From Denitrobacterium detoxificans (GTDB lineage Bacteria > Actinomycetota > Coriobacteriia > Coriobacteriales > Eggerthellaceae), in assembly GCF_015062615.1 (NCBI RefSeq), contig NZ_SUUH01000001.1, forward strand, positions 408,366 through 472,365: DNA of 64,000 bases. Direction: 5' to 3'. Position 1 is the first letter of the stretch. Each line of letters starts with the position of its first letter. Under the pieces are notes generated by a model, which worked only from the letters and a program-made list of their open reading frames with translations, was not told where the DNA came from and made no database searches. A program made the position numbers and the translations under genes. Positions 50,725 to 60,362 of the stretch are shown here, one piece after another.

Positions 50725-52905
50725 CTAATCCTCCTTGTTGGGCAGGGAAACCGGCTGTGCCTCATCCGCCTTCTGCTTACGCGAACGACGGCCAAGAGCA
50801 GCGATGGCAGCGCCCAGCATGAGCATGCCGAAGCCAACCCACACCAAGCTGATCTGCGGGTTCACGCGAACGTCCAGGCTGTAGTCGCCCGCATTGTTCA
50901 CACCCTTGTACACCACGAACAGGTCTTCCTCGGCGAAGCTGATCACCGCGGCGTTCGACTTGGTCTGCTGCGTGCTTTCCACCAGCTGCATGCTCGGGGC
51001 AACATGGCCAATATACTCGCCATTGCGATACACGTCGAATTCGACGACGTAGTAGATGTCGTTGCCGCTATCGCCCTCGAAGATCTCGTTACCCGTGTAC
51101 TTCAGCGTGAAGTCCTGGATGGTGAACTCTTCGGCGGTATCGGATTCCTCGTCATAGGCAATGTAGCCCGTCTCTTCCGTAACGTACATGGAAGAGCAGA
51201 TGAGGCCAATGAGGATGACGGCCATGCCCAGATGGGCGGTGTAGCCGCCAATGCGCGAGGCATTGCCGCCAATCATCTTGAAGAACGATGCCACGGGGTT
51301 CGTGCCGTGCGCCTTGGCGTAGGCGCTGCACGTACGGCCAATGAGGAACAGCGTGTTGAAGAACAGGATGCTGGCAACCAGGAAGCCCACGATGGTAAGA
51401 CCCTTGTAGTACCAACCCGGGCCTTCGGCAGCCAGGCCCATGCCCGCGCTACCGCCCCCATCGATGATGGCGTCATAGCTGGGGAACAGGTACGTGAACG
51501 AATAGACTACCAGGACCACGAAGAGCACCAGGGCGCAGATGGCGGGCACCTTGGCCTTCGCCAGGAAGGCGCTACGCTGCGTGACCGTCCAGCCCAGCAG
51601 CGGGCATACGGCCAGAACGGCCAGGTAGAACACGCCAAGCGGACGCGCCACGGCGTTGAACGTGCCCGTGCTCACGCTGGTGCCGCCGAAGGGCATCCAG
51701 CTGGGCAGCGCGCTGGCCACGGTGAGATAGCACACCAGGATGGCGAAAACGAGCATGAGTACGTTATTGAAGTAGTAGGCAGCCTCGCGGGAAACGAGCG
51801 AATCCACCGCTTCGTCGGCAGCGCTCTTGGGGGCGAAGCGCTTCCAGCGCAGCGCCAGGCCCACGATGCCAGCCAGAAGCGAAAGCACGATGAGCGAACC
51901 GAACAGCGCCAGGGAAACCGGATCGCCCTCGAAGGCATGCACCGACTCGATCAGGCCGGAACGGGAAATGAACGTACCCGTGATAACGAACGCGAACGTG
52001 ATGCACGCGCACATGATGGACCAGCGCTTGAACGCACCGCGCTGACGGTAGATGGTAAGACTGTGGATGAGCGCAACGCCCACGAGCCACGGAAGCAGAC
52101 TGGCGTTTTCCACGGCGTCCCAGCCCCAGTAGCCGCCCCAGCCAAGCACGACGTAGGCCCACACGGAACCTAGGCCAATGCCGATGCCCAGCATCCACCA
52201 GGCAACCATGGTGTAGCGCTGCGAACGGCGCACCCAGGCATCGCTGCTATCGCCAATGACCAGCGTGGCCACGGCATAGGCAAACGGAACGGTAAGGCCC
52301 GAATAGCCAATGAACAGCGCAGGCGGATGAATGGCCATGGCCCAGTGCTCCAGGAGCGTGTTCATGCCCCACAGCGCAGCCGCGCCGGTAAGGTTGCCAT
52401 CGGCATCGAAGTAGCTTTCCGCCATGGCAACGAACGGGCAGTTATCCTCGGAGAAGAGCAGAATGCCCACGAAGCCAGCCAGCACCAGCTGGATGACGAC
52501 CAGCGCCACGCTATCGAGCTTTTCGGTGCGCTTCATGTTGCGGAGCGACATGACGGAGGCAAACAGCGAAATGAGCCACGCCCAGAACAGCAGCGAGCCC
52601 TCGCGACCCTCCCACAGGCCGGAAATGCGATAGAGCGTTCCCAGAATGCCCGTCTGCTTGCTCTGCGCGCCAACGACGTATTCGATGCTCGTATCACCCG
52701 TGAGGAAGCAGTACACGAGCAGGCCACAGCAGAAGGTGAGCGCCAGGAACGTGACGATCACGGCCACATGGCCGCCCCAAACCAGCGTCTCGCCCGCGCC
52801 CTGGGGGTTGCGGGAACGAAGGGCAACGCCGGCGATCAGGCAGACCACGGACACGATGATGCCCGCAAAGCCAACCAGCAACCCCATCAAACCAATGAAT
52901 GCCAT
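50725..52905 (-). CDS. ccmF: Cytochrome c haem lyase CcmF
   Basis: A 726-residue membrane protein with about 14-15 helices and the haem-binding WWD motif GWGGYWGWDAVENASLLPW, where Ala replaces the common Pro. Histidines in HWAMAIHPP and further loops should be haem ligands. It is the haem ligase taking haem from CcmE to the apocytochrome. A large extracytoplasmic domain lies at about 600-700. ccmH and ccmG are not seen in the window. Confidence 0.92.
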   Translation of the reverse strand: MAFIGLMGLLVGFAGIIVSVVCLIAGVALRSRNPQGAGETLVWGGHVAVIVTFLALTFCCGLLVYCFLTGDTSIEYVVGAQSKQTGILGTLYRISGLWEGREGSLLFWAWLISLFASVMSLRNMKRTEKLDSVALVVIQLVLAGFVGILLFSEDNCPFVAMAESYFDADGNLTGAAALWGMNTLLEHWAMAIHPPALFIGYSGLTVPFAYAVATLVIGDSSDAWVRRSQRYTMVAWWMLGIGIGLGSVWAYVVLGWGGYWGWDAVENASLLPWLVGVALIHSLTIYRQRGAFKRWSIMCACITFAFVITGTFISRSGLIESVHAFEGDPVSLALFGSLIVLSLLAGIVGLALRWKRFAPKSAADEAVDSLVSREAAYYFNNVLMLVFAILVCYLTVASALPSWMPFGGTSVSTGTFNAVARPLGVFYLAVLAVCPLLGWTVTQRSAFLAKAKVPAICALVLFVVLVVYSFTYLFPSYDAIIDGGGSAGMGLAAEGPGWYYKGLTIVGFLVASILFFNTLFLIGRTCSAYAKAHGTNPVASFFKMIGGNASRIGGYTAHLGMAVILIGLICSSMYVTEETGYIAYDEESDTAEEFTIQDFTLKYTGNEIFEGDSGNDIYYVVEFDVYRNGEYIGHVAPSMQLVESTQQTKSNAAVISFAEEDLFVVYKGVNNAGDYSLDVRVNPQISLVWVGFGMLMLGAAIAALGRRSRKQKADEAQPVSLPNKED

Positions 52906-52932
52906 AGATAGAACCTTTCTTACCGGACGTGG

Positions 52933-53601
52933 CTATTCGGCCAAGGCCACGTTCGTTGCGGAAAACTTGCCGTCTTCGGTGAGGTTGCCCGTAAGGACGA
53001 CGGAAGCGCCATCGGCAAGCGTCTCTTCGGAAACGGCACCGTCGAAGAGGACGGAGACGGTTGCACCCGTATCGGCGTCTTCGAGCACGAAGCGATCGCC
53101 CTGGCCGGCAGCGTTCTGACTACCTGCCTGAATCTTGCCCGTCACGCGAACGGTGGTACCGGTGATGTCGGAGCCATAGCCCATCATGCGATCGACGGTA
53201 AGGGCCTCGGTGCCGCTCTCGTACTTGGAGGGGCACTTGGTGACCATTTCGCTGGCATACAGAACGCCATCATCGCCAATCTTGCCCGTGCAAATAGCAG
53301 TCACGTCGTTGCCGAACGTGGAAGCTGCGGCACCGTCGTAGCTCACGTTGAGCGTAACGCCGTCTTCGCTATCGGGATCGTAAATGGAGAACGTGAGCAC
53401 GTTACCAGTAGTCGTGTACGAATTTTCAACGACATTGCCGGTTACCTGCACACGCTGGTCAACGTATTGGCCGCTCGCCGCGTCGGCGACGCCAATGGTC
53501 TTAGCGGCCGTGCTGCCGCCCACGATAGCAAGAATGAGGATGAGCACCATGACGATAACGCCCGTGACGACGATCATGCGCTTCTTCGTTTTAGCGTTCA
53601 A
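52933..53601 (-). CDS. ccmE: CcmE haem chaperone, CXXXY type, with duplicated OB-like domain
   Basis: A 222-residue protein with one N-terminal membrane helix (8-30) and an OB-fold CcmE domain (35-130). The haem-binding motif is CPSKY (Cys123, Tyr127), the CXXXY variant known from Desulfovibrio and archaea instead of HXXXY. Residues 135-222 look like a second OB-fold copy without the motif (VRVTGKIQAG; SVVLTGNLTEDGKF against ICTGKIGDDGVL). The start is a TTG with GGGAAGG upstream. It stands between the cytochrome and ccmF. Confidence 0.88.
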   Translation of the reverse strand: MNAKTKKRMIVVTGVIVMVLILILAIVGGSTAAKTIGVADAASGQYVDQRVQVTGNVVENSYTTTGNVLTFSIYDPDSEDGVTLNVSYDGAAASTFGNDVTAICTGKIGDDGVLYASEMVTKCPSKYESGTEALTVDRMMGYGSDITGTTVRVTGKIQAGSQNAAGQGDRFVLEDADTGATVSVLFDGAVSEETLADGASVVLTGNLTEDGKFSATNVALAE

Positions 53602-53708
53602 TGAACTACCTTCCCACCTGTTTCAAAACAGTCACCCAGACTACCAAATGGTACCAGAGCGGTACTCCTGACAATCCAGAAGTGACAATACCCCCAAAAG
53701 CGCAACGA

Positions 53709-53779
53709 GGGACCTACCGGCGAACCGGTAAGTCCCTTCGTATTGCTCGTTATTCGCTAAACCCCTCTAGCGAATAACG
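53709..53779 (-). terminator. Two hairpins between the multihaem cytochrome and ccmE
   Basis: CGTTATTCGCTA (53748-53759) pairs perfectly with TAGCGAATAACG (53768-53779). A second hairpin GGGACCTACCGG (53709-53720) with CCGGTAAGTCCC (53725-53736), one mismatch, lies downstream on the minus strand. The first has no T-run. They could attenuate read-through from the cytochrome gene into the ccm operon. Confidence 0.6.
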
Positions 53780-53801
53780 TTTGGTGCCTCTTAGGCAGAC
53801 G

Positions 53802-54506
53802 TTACGACAGCGTTTCAGCCGTAGCAAGCGCCTTCTGACCATCAGAGTACGTCAGCCAGCCGTCGGGCATGCTAGCAGCAGCCTCAGAGTGGCACTGCGT
53901 GCAGTAGAATACCGACGCGCGGTGCGACTTGTGGCACTCGCTGCAAGCGATCTCGCCGTGCTGCCAACGATGCGGATTGAAGTCCATGTCGGACGTCAGC
54001 TCCGTCAGGTCCTCACGCGTAATGTCGTGACAACCGCTCTTCAGGCAGAACTCATCACCCGTGCCCTCTGCGTGGCCCGAGTTCACCATCAGCTCTTCGG
54101 TGCCGACTTCCTCCAGCGGGTAATAGTAATCGCCCGTGATGGTTTCGCCGACCTCGGTGAGCTGCTGCGACAGGGTGGGCACATGGCAGCCCAGGCAGTT
54201 TACGCCCTGCTCCTTGTGCGACACAACCAGCATCGCATTGGTGTTCGATACCTCGTTGCCGTACTTGTCGATGCCGGTGGTGTTAGCCTCCTGGTCGTAC
54301 GTGGCAACATAGGCATCCATCGACGTGTGGCACACTGCGTTGCAGAAGCTCGGCTGGTTATGCCAGTTCCAGAAGCCAATGCCCGCGACAGCGATCACAA
54401 CGACGATGATTCCCACCACGATAGGCCACTTCTTCTTTTTGTTAGCAGGCTCTGCAGCTGCCTGCTGAGTCGCGGCCGTGGTGGATCCCTTAGTCTCCTC
54501 GCTCAT
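53802..54506 (-). CDS. NapC/NrfH-like multihaem cytochrome c
   Basis: A 234-residue membrane-anchored cytochrome with one helix at about 28-48 and five haem-binding motifs: CX3CH at 55-60 (CNAVCH), CX2CH at 104-108, CX4CH at 154-160 (CLKSGCH), CX2CH at 188-192 and CX2CH at 202-206. Members take electrons from menaquinol and pass them to exported reductases. The mixture of spacings is uncommon. GGAAGGAGG precedes the ATG. It heads the ccm region, so its maturation genes are next to it. Confidence 0.88.
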   Translation of the reverse strand: MSEETKGSTTAATQQAAAEPANKKKKWPIVVGIIVVVIAVAGIGFWNWHNQPSFCNAVCHTSMDAYVATYDQEANTTGIDKYGNEVSNTNAMLVVSHKEQGVNCLGCHVPTLSQQLTEVGETITGDYYYPLEEVGTEELMVNSGHAEGTGDEFCLKSGCHDITREDLTELTSDMDFNPHRWQHGEIACSECHKSHRASVFYCTQCHSEAAASMPDGWLTYSDGQKALATAETLS

Positions 54507-54783
54507 TCCTAACCTCCTTCCAAATACTTCTCTGTTTTACCTCCAGTTGGAAGGTGCAGCTGCAAGTGCACGCTTCCACGCCTCCGCACTGTACGGTAAA
54601 ACCCCTCGTCAAGGCATCACCCATTAAGGGGGATTCTTGACCTGACCGCGTAATCATACAAAAACGTGGGTTAAGACACAACGTTTAGTTTGCCTGTTTG
54701 TCGCATAAATTTTCCCCGTCGAGCCAAAATGGTTGCTTTTTAGGGCAATGCATATTTTGTATCACCCGCAAAATGGGGTACCA

Positions 54784-55611
54784 CTAATAGCGTTTGCGAA
54801 GCTCCCAAAACGCCACCGCGCTTGCGGCGGCAACATTGAGGCTATCGACCCCATGAGCCATGGGAATCTTCACCGTGAAAGTGGCTCGGGCGATGGTTTC
54901 GGGGTTCAGGCCCTCCCCTTCCGTGCCCATGATGATGGCGAGCTTCGGGCACTGGAGCAGACGCTCGTCGCCCAGGAAGATGCTGTCGTCGGAAAGCGCC
55001 ATGGCGGCGGTCTGAAAGCCATAGCGTTCCAGAAGAGGGATGCCCTCGGCTGCCCATTGCTCATGCTTGCGCCCAATGCGCGTCCACGGCACCTGGAAGA
55101 TCGTGCCCATGGAAACGCGCGCAGCACGACGATAGAACGGATCGTGACACGAAGGCGTAAGCAAAACGGCATCAATGCCCAGCGCGGCCGCAGAGCGGAA
55201 TGCAGCCCCAATGTTCGTGGCATTCATAACGTCCTCGAGCACGGCAATGCGCGTTGCCCCGGCAAGCACCTCGTCCACAGAGGGAAGCTGAGGACGATAC
55301 AGGCACGCCACCGCGCCACGCGTGACGTCGTAGCCCGTAATGGCCTTGAACACAGCAGGGTCCGCAACGAGCACGGGCGCGCCCAGGTTCTCGAAGCGCT
55401 CGATAAGGCCCTGCGATTTCGCAACCCACTTCTGCTCCATGAACAGGGAATGGGGCTTCACACCCGAATCGAGAGCGCGATTGATGACATTTGCCGACTC
55501 GCCAATAAACAGTCCGGGACCCACCCCCTCGTCGCCTCGAAGCTGCGCGTCACGCATGCCCGCGAAGGGCTTCACGCGCCCATCGGTTGGGTCGGTAATC
55601 TGATGAATCAC
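54784..55611 (-). CDS. SpoU/TrmH-family RNA 2'-O-methyltransferase
   Basis: A 275-residue SPOUT methyltransferase with the trefoil-knot motifs LEDVMNATNIGAAFRSA, IIMGTEGEGL and IPMAHGVDSLNVAAASAV. It should methylate a ribose in rRNA or tRNA with SAM; the target site is not known. The start is GTG (V-IHQITDP) with GAGGACGAG upstream; a longer frame would run into the tRNA gene. Confidence 0.88.
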   Translation of the reverse strand: MIHQITDPTDGRVKPFAGMRDAQLRGDEGVGPGLFIGESANVINRALDSGVKPHSLFMEQKWVAKSQGLIERFENLGAPVLVADPAVFKAITGYDVTRGAVACLYRPQLPSVDEVLAGATRIAVLEDVMNATNIGAAFRSAAALGIDAVLLTPSCHDPFYRRAARVSMGTIFQVPWTRIGRKHEQWAAEGIPLLERYGFQTAAMALSDDSIFLGDERLLQCPKLAIIMGTEGEGLNPETIARATFTVKIPMAHGVDSLNVAAASAVAFWELRKRY

Positions 55612-55685
55612 GGCTCGTCCTCGATTTCCCTGTCGCGAATACGAAAAAGGCCACCCGCGATAACGCGGGCGGCCTACATGATCAA

Positions 55686-55761
55686 TGGTGGAGATGAAGG
55701 GGATCGAACCCTCGGCCTCAGCGTTGCGAACGCTGCGCTCTCCCAACTGAGCTACATCCCC
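55686..55761 (-). tRNA. tRNA-Ala(CGC)
   Basis: On the minus strand GGGGATG pairs with CATCTCC in the acceptor stem with the G3-U70 pair that marks alanine tRNAs. The D-arm (GCTC/GAGC), anticodon loop TTCGCAA (anticodon CGC) in CAGCG/CGCTG, and T-arm GAGGG-TTCGATC-CCCTT are all formed. A genomic CCA end is encoded. It reads GCG codons. Confidence 0.95.
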
Positions 55762-55828
55762 ATTGGTTCAGCAAGAAGGTATTTTGCCCATTGTCCTGCT
55801 GCATGTCAAGCGAAAAGAGACTTATGAA

Positions 55829-56170
55829 TTAGTTCTCCACCTGAGCGGATTCCATCACGGGAAGCGAGGATTCCTCGTTGTCGCCAGCAATGGATTCGAT
55901 GAGCGATCCAAACAGGGATTCGCCATTCTGGCTCAGCTCGACGGTGCCCGTGAGAACGTCGACGTACTGGTAAGACTGACGAGACGTACGACCGCGCTTG
56001 CGATCGACCTCCATAATGAAGAGCTGCGGGTGAACCTGCACCAGCACGCCCTCGGATTCGACGATTTTCGAACGACCCATATTCGCACGCACCGAAAGGC
56101 GCTGACCAACGAACTCGTCGAGCTTCTGGTGGATGGAATCGACTACTTTAACCTGCTGTTCTAGTTCCAT
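55829..56170 (-). CDS. veg: Veg-family protein
   Basis: A 113-residue protein resembling Veg: GQRLSVRANMGRSKIVESEGVL, followed by YQYVDVLTGTVEL. In Bacillus Veg is linked to biofilm control and sits beside ksgA, as here (142 bases downstream of ksgA on the same strand). A C-terminal acidic tail of about 20 residues is extra. Confidence 0.85.
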   Translation of the reverse strand: MELEQQVKVVDSIHQKLDEFVGQRLSVRANMGRSKIVESEGVLVQVHPQLFIMEVDRKRGRTSRQSYQYVDVLTGTVELSQNGESLFGSLIESIAGDNEESSLPVMESAQVEN

Positions 56171-56312
56171 TCGTACTTCCTTGCGTCATATCGTATAAAA
56201 GACGGCAAGCGACATTCTATCACGCGCGTCAATCAAAGCGCAGATGAATGATACCCAGCAGGTAATCTTAACCGATGTTTCACAATTGGCGACAGGTGTT
56301 ACCCCTACGCGA

Positions 56313-57272
56313 CTACGCTATGCCACGCTCGTGGGCAACGCGGCCAAGCTGGATGAATTCCTGAAGCGAAAGGGACTCGCCACGACGCGACGCATCAATG
56401 CCCGCCTGGGCAAATACCTCACGCAGGTCGTCGGGCGTAACGCCCTCCCCCGACGCCGCAGCACGACCCGAGAAGTACGTGCGCGACGAGTTGAGGATGG
56501 TCTTACGGCGCGTGGCAAAGGCGGCGTCTGCCATGACGGCCGTAGCGCGGCGCTCCTCTTCGGTAATGCCCAATTCGTCCAGGGACACGCGGTCGAGGCG
56601 AATCACGCTGCTATCCACGCGCGGCGGCGGGAAGAAGTTACCCGGCGACACGGAGAAGCGGCCAGCGGGGCGCGCGTACAGGCCCAACTTCACGGTAAAG
56701 CCGCCGTAGTTCTTCGTGCCAAGGGTTGCCGCCATGCGATCGGCGACTTCCGCCTGGACCATGACCGTAGCGCTGGCAAGGGAGTCGTAACGCTGAAACG
56801 CATCGAGCACGAGTGTGGCGGCAACCGCGTAGGGCAGATTCGCCACGAGCTTGTTGGGCTGAGCGGGCAGCTGATCGGGTTGCAGTTCCAAGGCATCCTT
56901 GCTGATAAGCGAGAAGACGGCACCCTCCCCTTGCGCGGGACGTCCCTCGGCCTCATCGTCCAGGTAGAACATCATTGCAGACGCGTAGGGAGCGCACGTG
57001 CGCGCAAGCACGGCAGGCAGGTCGGTATCGCGTTCAACGGAAATGACGGTGCCCGCCTTGCGAAGCAGCGCGATGGTGAGCGTGCCAATGCCCGGACCCA
57101 CTTCCAGCACCACATCGTTCGAGCCCAGCTCGGCAAGGTCGCAAATCTTGGAGACCACGCCATCGTTGATGAGAAAATGCTGGCCAAGAGCCTTCTTGGT
57201 GGCTAGCCCATGCGCATCGAGCACGTCACGCGTAGCGGAAACGCTCGCCAGGGGTGAAAGCTTATCGGCCAT
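56313..57272 (-). CDS. ksgA: 16S rRNA dimethyladenosine transferase KsgA
   Basis: A 319-residue methyltransferase dimethylating two adjacent adenines near the 16S 3' end. Motifs are KKALGQHFL, LEVGPGIGTLT (SAM site) and VANLPYAVAA (catalytic NLPY), then PPPRVDSSVIRL. The start MADKLSP has GAAAGGAAAC upstream. It overlaps the flavoprotein gene by 11 bases. There is a longer insertion (about 85-130) than in E. coli KsgA. Confidence 0.93.
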   Translation of the reverse strand: MADKLSPLASVSATRDVLDAHGLATKKALGQHFLINDGVVSKICDLAELGSNDVVLEVGPGIGTLTIALLRKAGTVISVERDTDLPAVLARTCAPYASAMMFYLDDEAEGRPAQGEGAVFSLISKDALELQPDQLPAQPNKLVANLPYAVAATLVLDAFQRYDSLASATVMVQAEVADRMAATLGTKNYGGFTVKLGLYARPAGRFSVSPGNFFPPPRVDSSVIRLDRVSLDELGITEEERRATAVMADAAFATRRKTILNSSRTYFSGRAAASGEGVTPDDLREVFAQAGIDASRRGESLSLQEFIQLGRVAHERGIA

Positions 57273-57849
57273 GTTCGTTTCCTTTCGCGGAAGCGGCATC
57301 GGACGGAAGGGGTGCTACCCCATCACGCATGCCGAGCCATTCGTGAACGTACTCTTCGAGCGGCGCTTGGGCGCCAATGCATCCAACGCTGCGCTGCAGG
57401 TTGAAGCCCGCCACATGAAGCGCCGAACGCGTGCAGGTGGCAAGGGGCTCCCAGCCATAGGGATCGCCACCCTCGCCCACGGCAAGCAAGTGCGCGGGCC
57501 TGCGCATGCCATGGCGCGCATCGCCCCAGTACAAAGGCTGCAAGCGATCGAGAAGCGCTTTATACCCCGCAGGCGGCCCGGCAAAGTACACCGGACTCGC
57601 AATAAACAGTTCGTCGGTACGCGCAAGCGTGGCCAGAAGGCCATCCATGTCGTCGCGCTGGAAGCACGCACCCGCCTCGCGGCACGCATCGCAGCCTATG
57701 CACGGGCCAATGGAGAGCCCAGCCAGGTCGATGCGCGTAAGCGCGTCTTGGGGAAATCGCTGGGCGAGGAGCCCTTCGGCCAGTGCAACGGCGCTGGCCG
57801 AACGCCCCGCTAAACGAGGCGAAGCGCATATTATCGTGCGTTCTGCCAT
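57262..57849 (-). CDS. Flavodoxin-like FMN reductase with cysteine motif
   Basis: A 195-residue NADPH-dependent FMN reductase/iron-sulfur flavoprotein-like protein. The start TIICASPRLAGRS is the FMN phosphate loop. CIGCDACREAGAC (50-62) holds four cysteines, as in iron-sulfur flavoproteins. SPVYFAGPPAG is the second FMN contact. It overlaps tatD upstream and ksgA downstream, in a tight housekeeping operon. Confidence 0.85.
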   Translation of the reverse strand: MAERTIICASPRLAGRSASAVALAEGLLAQRFPQDALTRIDLAGLSIGPCIGCDACREAGACFQRDDMDGLLATLARTDELFIASPVYFAGPPAGYKALLDRLQPLYWGDARHGMRRPAHLLAVGEGGDPYGWEPLATCTRSALHVAGFNLQRSVGCIGAQAPLEEYVHEWLGMRDGVAPLPSDAASAKGNEHGR

Positions 57850-58778
57850 TCCGTCGGCTTTCTATCCAAGAGGCCCAAGGCGTTGTCATGCAGGGTCTTC
57901 AAGAATTTCCGGCGTTCTTCGCCAGGCTCGATGCCACGTACTTCAGCCAGGCGCTCGGCGGTGAAGATGATGTATTCGGGGCCGTTTTCCTCGCCCCGCA
58001 GCGGCACGGGCGTCATGTACGGGCAATCGGTTTCCGTAAGCAGCCTGTCTTCGGGCACGAGCTTCGCGGCCTCGCGCGCCTCGTCGGACGACGCAAACGT
58101 GATGGCGCCGCCATACGCGATATAACAACCCGCTTCGATCCAGGGTTCAAGTTCGCTGGCAGACAAGCTGCAGCAATGCAGGATGGTGCCCGCAGCGGGA
58201 AAGCCCTCTTCACGCATGATGGCGAGCGCATCGTCGTGCGCTTCGCGAATATGCAGAGCCAGGGGCAGTCCCGATTCGTGTGCCAGCTGGATCTGACGGC
58301 GGAATACGCGACGCTGCACGTCGCGCGGGGAAAGGTCGTAATGATAGTCGAGGCCCACCTCGCCCAGGCAGCTGGTACGGGGGTCGCGCAGCTTCGCCTG
58401 GAGCTTCTCGTCGGTGAAGCCCGTGTAGTCCTTCGCGTTATGCGGATGGCAGCCACATGCCAGGCGAATCTTCGGCAGCGAAACGAAGCGATCGGGTGCG
58501 ATTTCGGTAAGCCAGGCGGAGGCGCCCATCTTCCAACCATCGAGCCCCGCATACGTGGAACCGGCATCCTCCACGATGTCGGTCACGTTGCAAAGGAAGT
58601 CGACCCCATATACCGCCGCGCGCGCCAGGGAAAGGTCGCAATGGCTCACCATGCCCAGATGGCAGTGCGTATCGGCTACAGCACCTTCCAGCTGGGGAGC
58701 CGGCACGATCTTGTACGTACCGTTCTTGCGCTTCTTCCTGAAGAGCGTGTCGTAGAAAACGGGGTCGGCTTCGGTCAT
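57831..58778 (-). CDS. tatD: TatD-family metal-dependent DNase
   Basis: A 315-residue amidohydrolase-fold nuclease: DTHCHL, GCHPHNAKD, GEVGLDYHYD, HIREAHDD and TETDCPYM give all metal ligands. An N-terminal 33-residue extension and an insertion near residue 60 are longer than in E. coli TatD. It follows metG by three bases, its ribosome site GGAG lying in the metG end. The genetic order metG-tatD-ksgA is common in gram-positives. Confidence 0.9.
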   Translation of the reverse strand: MTEADPVFYDTLFRKKRKNGTYKIVPAPQLEGAVADTHCHLGMVSHCDLSLARAAVYGVDFLCNVTDIVEDAGSTYAGLDGWKMGASAWLTEIAPDRFVSLPKIRLACGCHPHNAKDYTGFTDEKLQAKLRDPRTSCLGEVGLDYHYDLSPRDVQRRVFRRQIQLAHESGLPLALHIREAHDDALAIMREEGFPAAGTILHCCSLSASELEPWIEAGCYIAYGGAITFASSDEAREAAKLVPEDRLLTETDCPYMTPVPLRGEENGPEYIIFTAERLAEVRGIEPGEERRKFLKTLHDNALGLLDRKPTEWQNAR

Positions 58779-58781
58779 AAA

Positions 58782-60362
58782 CTACTCCAGATTGAGATCG
58801 ATCTCGTCGAGGGCCAGGCGCGGGAACAGCGGATCGCCCTTTTCGACGGCATTGCCAACGGGCAGCTGGCCCCAAGCACTGGCAGCCTGAATATCGGTTA
58901 CGGCAGTGATGTCGCCCAGCGACAGGCGACGGAACACCTCGTTGGACGTGTTGGGCATGAACGGCGCCATGAACAGGGCGATGATGCGGCACGCCTCGAG
59001 TGCGTTGTAGATGACGGCAGCCAGATCGTCGGCCTTGGCCGGATCCTTCGCCAGATTCCACGGAGCGGAATCCTCGACGTAGTGGTTCACCAAGCCGGCC
59101 AGTTCCTGAACGGCAGCGGCAGCGCCCGTGAAGTCCACCTGATCCATGCAGGCGTTGTAGCGCTCATACAGGCCATCGGCCACCTCGCGCAACGGGTTTT
59201 CGGCGGCAGATGCGGGAGCGGCGGGTACCTTGCCCTCGAAGTACTTGCCCGTCATGTTGAACACGCGCGAGCACAGGTTGCCCCAGGTATTGGCCAGATC
59301 GGCATTGTAGACCTGCACCATGCGCTCCATGGAGATGTTGCCGTCGTGACCGAACTGCACGTCGCTCATGAAGTAATAACGGTATGCGTCGACGCCAAAT
59401 ACCTTCACAAGGTCCTTCGGCATAACGCCGTTGCCCTTGCTCTTGCTCATCTTCTCGCCCTTGGTAAGCAGGAAGCCATGGCCGAACACATGCTCGGGAA
59501 GCGGCCAACCGGCAGCGATGAGCATAGCGGGCCAGATGACGCAATGGAAGCGCGTAATGTCCTTGCCCACGAAGTGGTACTGGAAGGGCCAGCGGCTATC
59601 GAACTCGCCTGCGCGATCGGGATCGGCAAAGCCCAGACCCGTGGGGTACGCCAGCAGGGCGTCGGCCCATACGTAGGCCACGTGGCCCTCGTCGAACGGC
59701 AGCGGAACGCCCCAGTCGAACGTGGAGCGGGAAATGGAGAGGTCCTTCAGGCCGCCTTCCACGAACTTCACGATTTCGTTGCGGCGCGTCTGCGGCAGGA
59801 TGAAATCGGGATGCTCCTCGTAGAACTTCAGCAGCGGCTCCTGCATTTCGGAAAGCTTGAAGAACCAGTTCTCCTCGCCACTGGCCGTTTGCACGGGACG
59901 ATGGCAATCGGGGCAGACGTACACGCCGTCCTCGTTCTTCTCCAGGTCGCTTTCCGCGTAGTAGGTTTCCTCGTGTACGCAGTACCAGCCCTCGTAGCTG
60001 CCCTTGTACAGCCATCCAGCCTCATACAGATCATTCCAGAACTTCTGAACGGTGCGCGTCTGGCGGTCCTGCGTGGTGCGCACGAAATCGGTATAGCTAA
60101 TGTCGAGCAGGTCCCACGTGTCGCGGAAGGCAGGTTCCATGCTGTCGCACCAGGCCTGCGGCGTCATACCCTTGCCCTCTGCGGTATCGGCCACCTTCTG
60201 GCCATGCTCGTCCATGCCCGTGACGAACGCGACATCGTAGCCATCCATGCGCTTGTAGCGGGAAAGCGTGTCGGCGCCGACGGTGGTGTAAGCCGTGCCC
60301 AGATGAGGGGCGGCGTTCACGTAGTAAATTGGCGTGGTAATGCTGAAAGTGCCTTTCGACAT
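58782..60362 (-). CDS. metG: Methionyl-tRNA synthetase
   Basis: A 526-residue class I synthetase. The HIGH-like motif is APHLGTAY, the second is KMSKSKGN, and CPDC marks the zinc knuckle. The C-terminal dimerising tRNA-binding domain of many MetG proteins is absent. The start MSKGTFS is supported by GAAAGAGAG. A longer frame runs upstream into another gene and has no family match. Confidence 0.95.
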   Translation of the reverse strand: MSKGTFSITTPIYYVNAAPHLGTAYTTVGADTLSRYKRMDGYDVAFVTGMDEHGQKVADTAEGKGMTPQAWCDSMEPAFRDTWDLLDISYTDFVRTTQDRQTRTVQKFWNDLYEAGWLYKGSYEGWYCVHEETYYAESDLEKNEDGVYVCPDCHRPVQTASGEENWFFKLSEMQEPLLKFYEEHPDFILPQTRRNEIVKFVEGGLKDLSISRSTFDWGVPLPFDEGHVAYVWADALLAYPTGLGFADPDRAGEFDSRWPFQYHFVGKDITRFHCVIWPAMLIAAGWPLPEHVFGHGFLLTKGEKMSKSKGNGVMPKDLVKVFGVDAYRYYFMSDVQFGHDGNISMERMVQVYNADLANTWGNLCSRVFNMTGKYFEGKVPAAPASAAENPLREVADGLYERYNACMDQVDFTGAAAAVQELAGLVNHYVEDSAPWNLAKDPAKADDLAAVIYNALEACRIIALFMAPFMPNTSNEVFRRLSLGDITAVTDIQAASAWGQLPVGNAVEKGDPLFPRLALDEIDLNLE

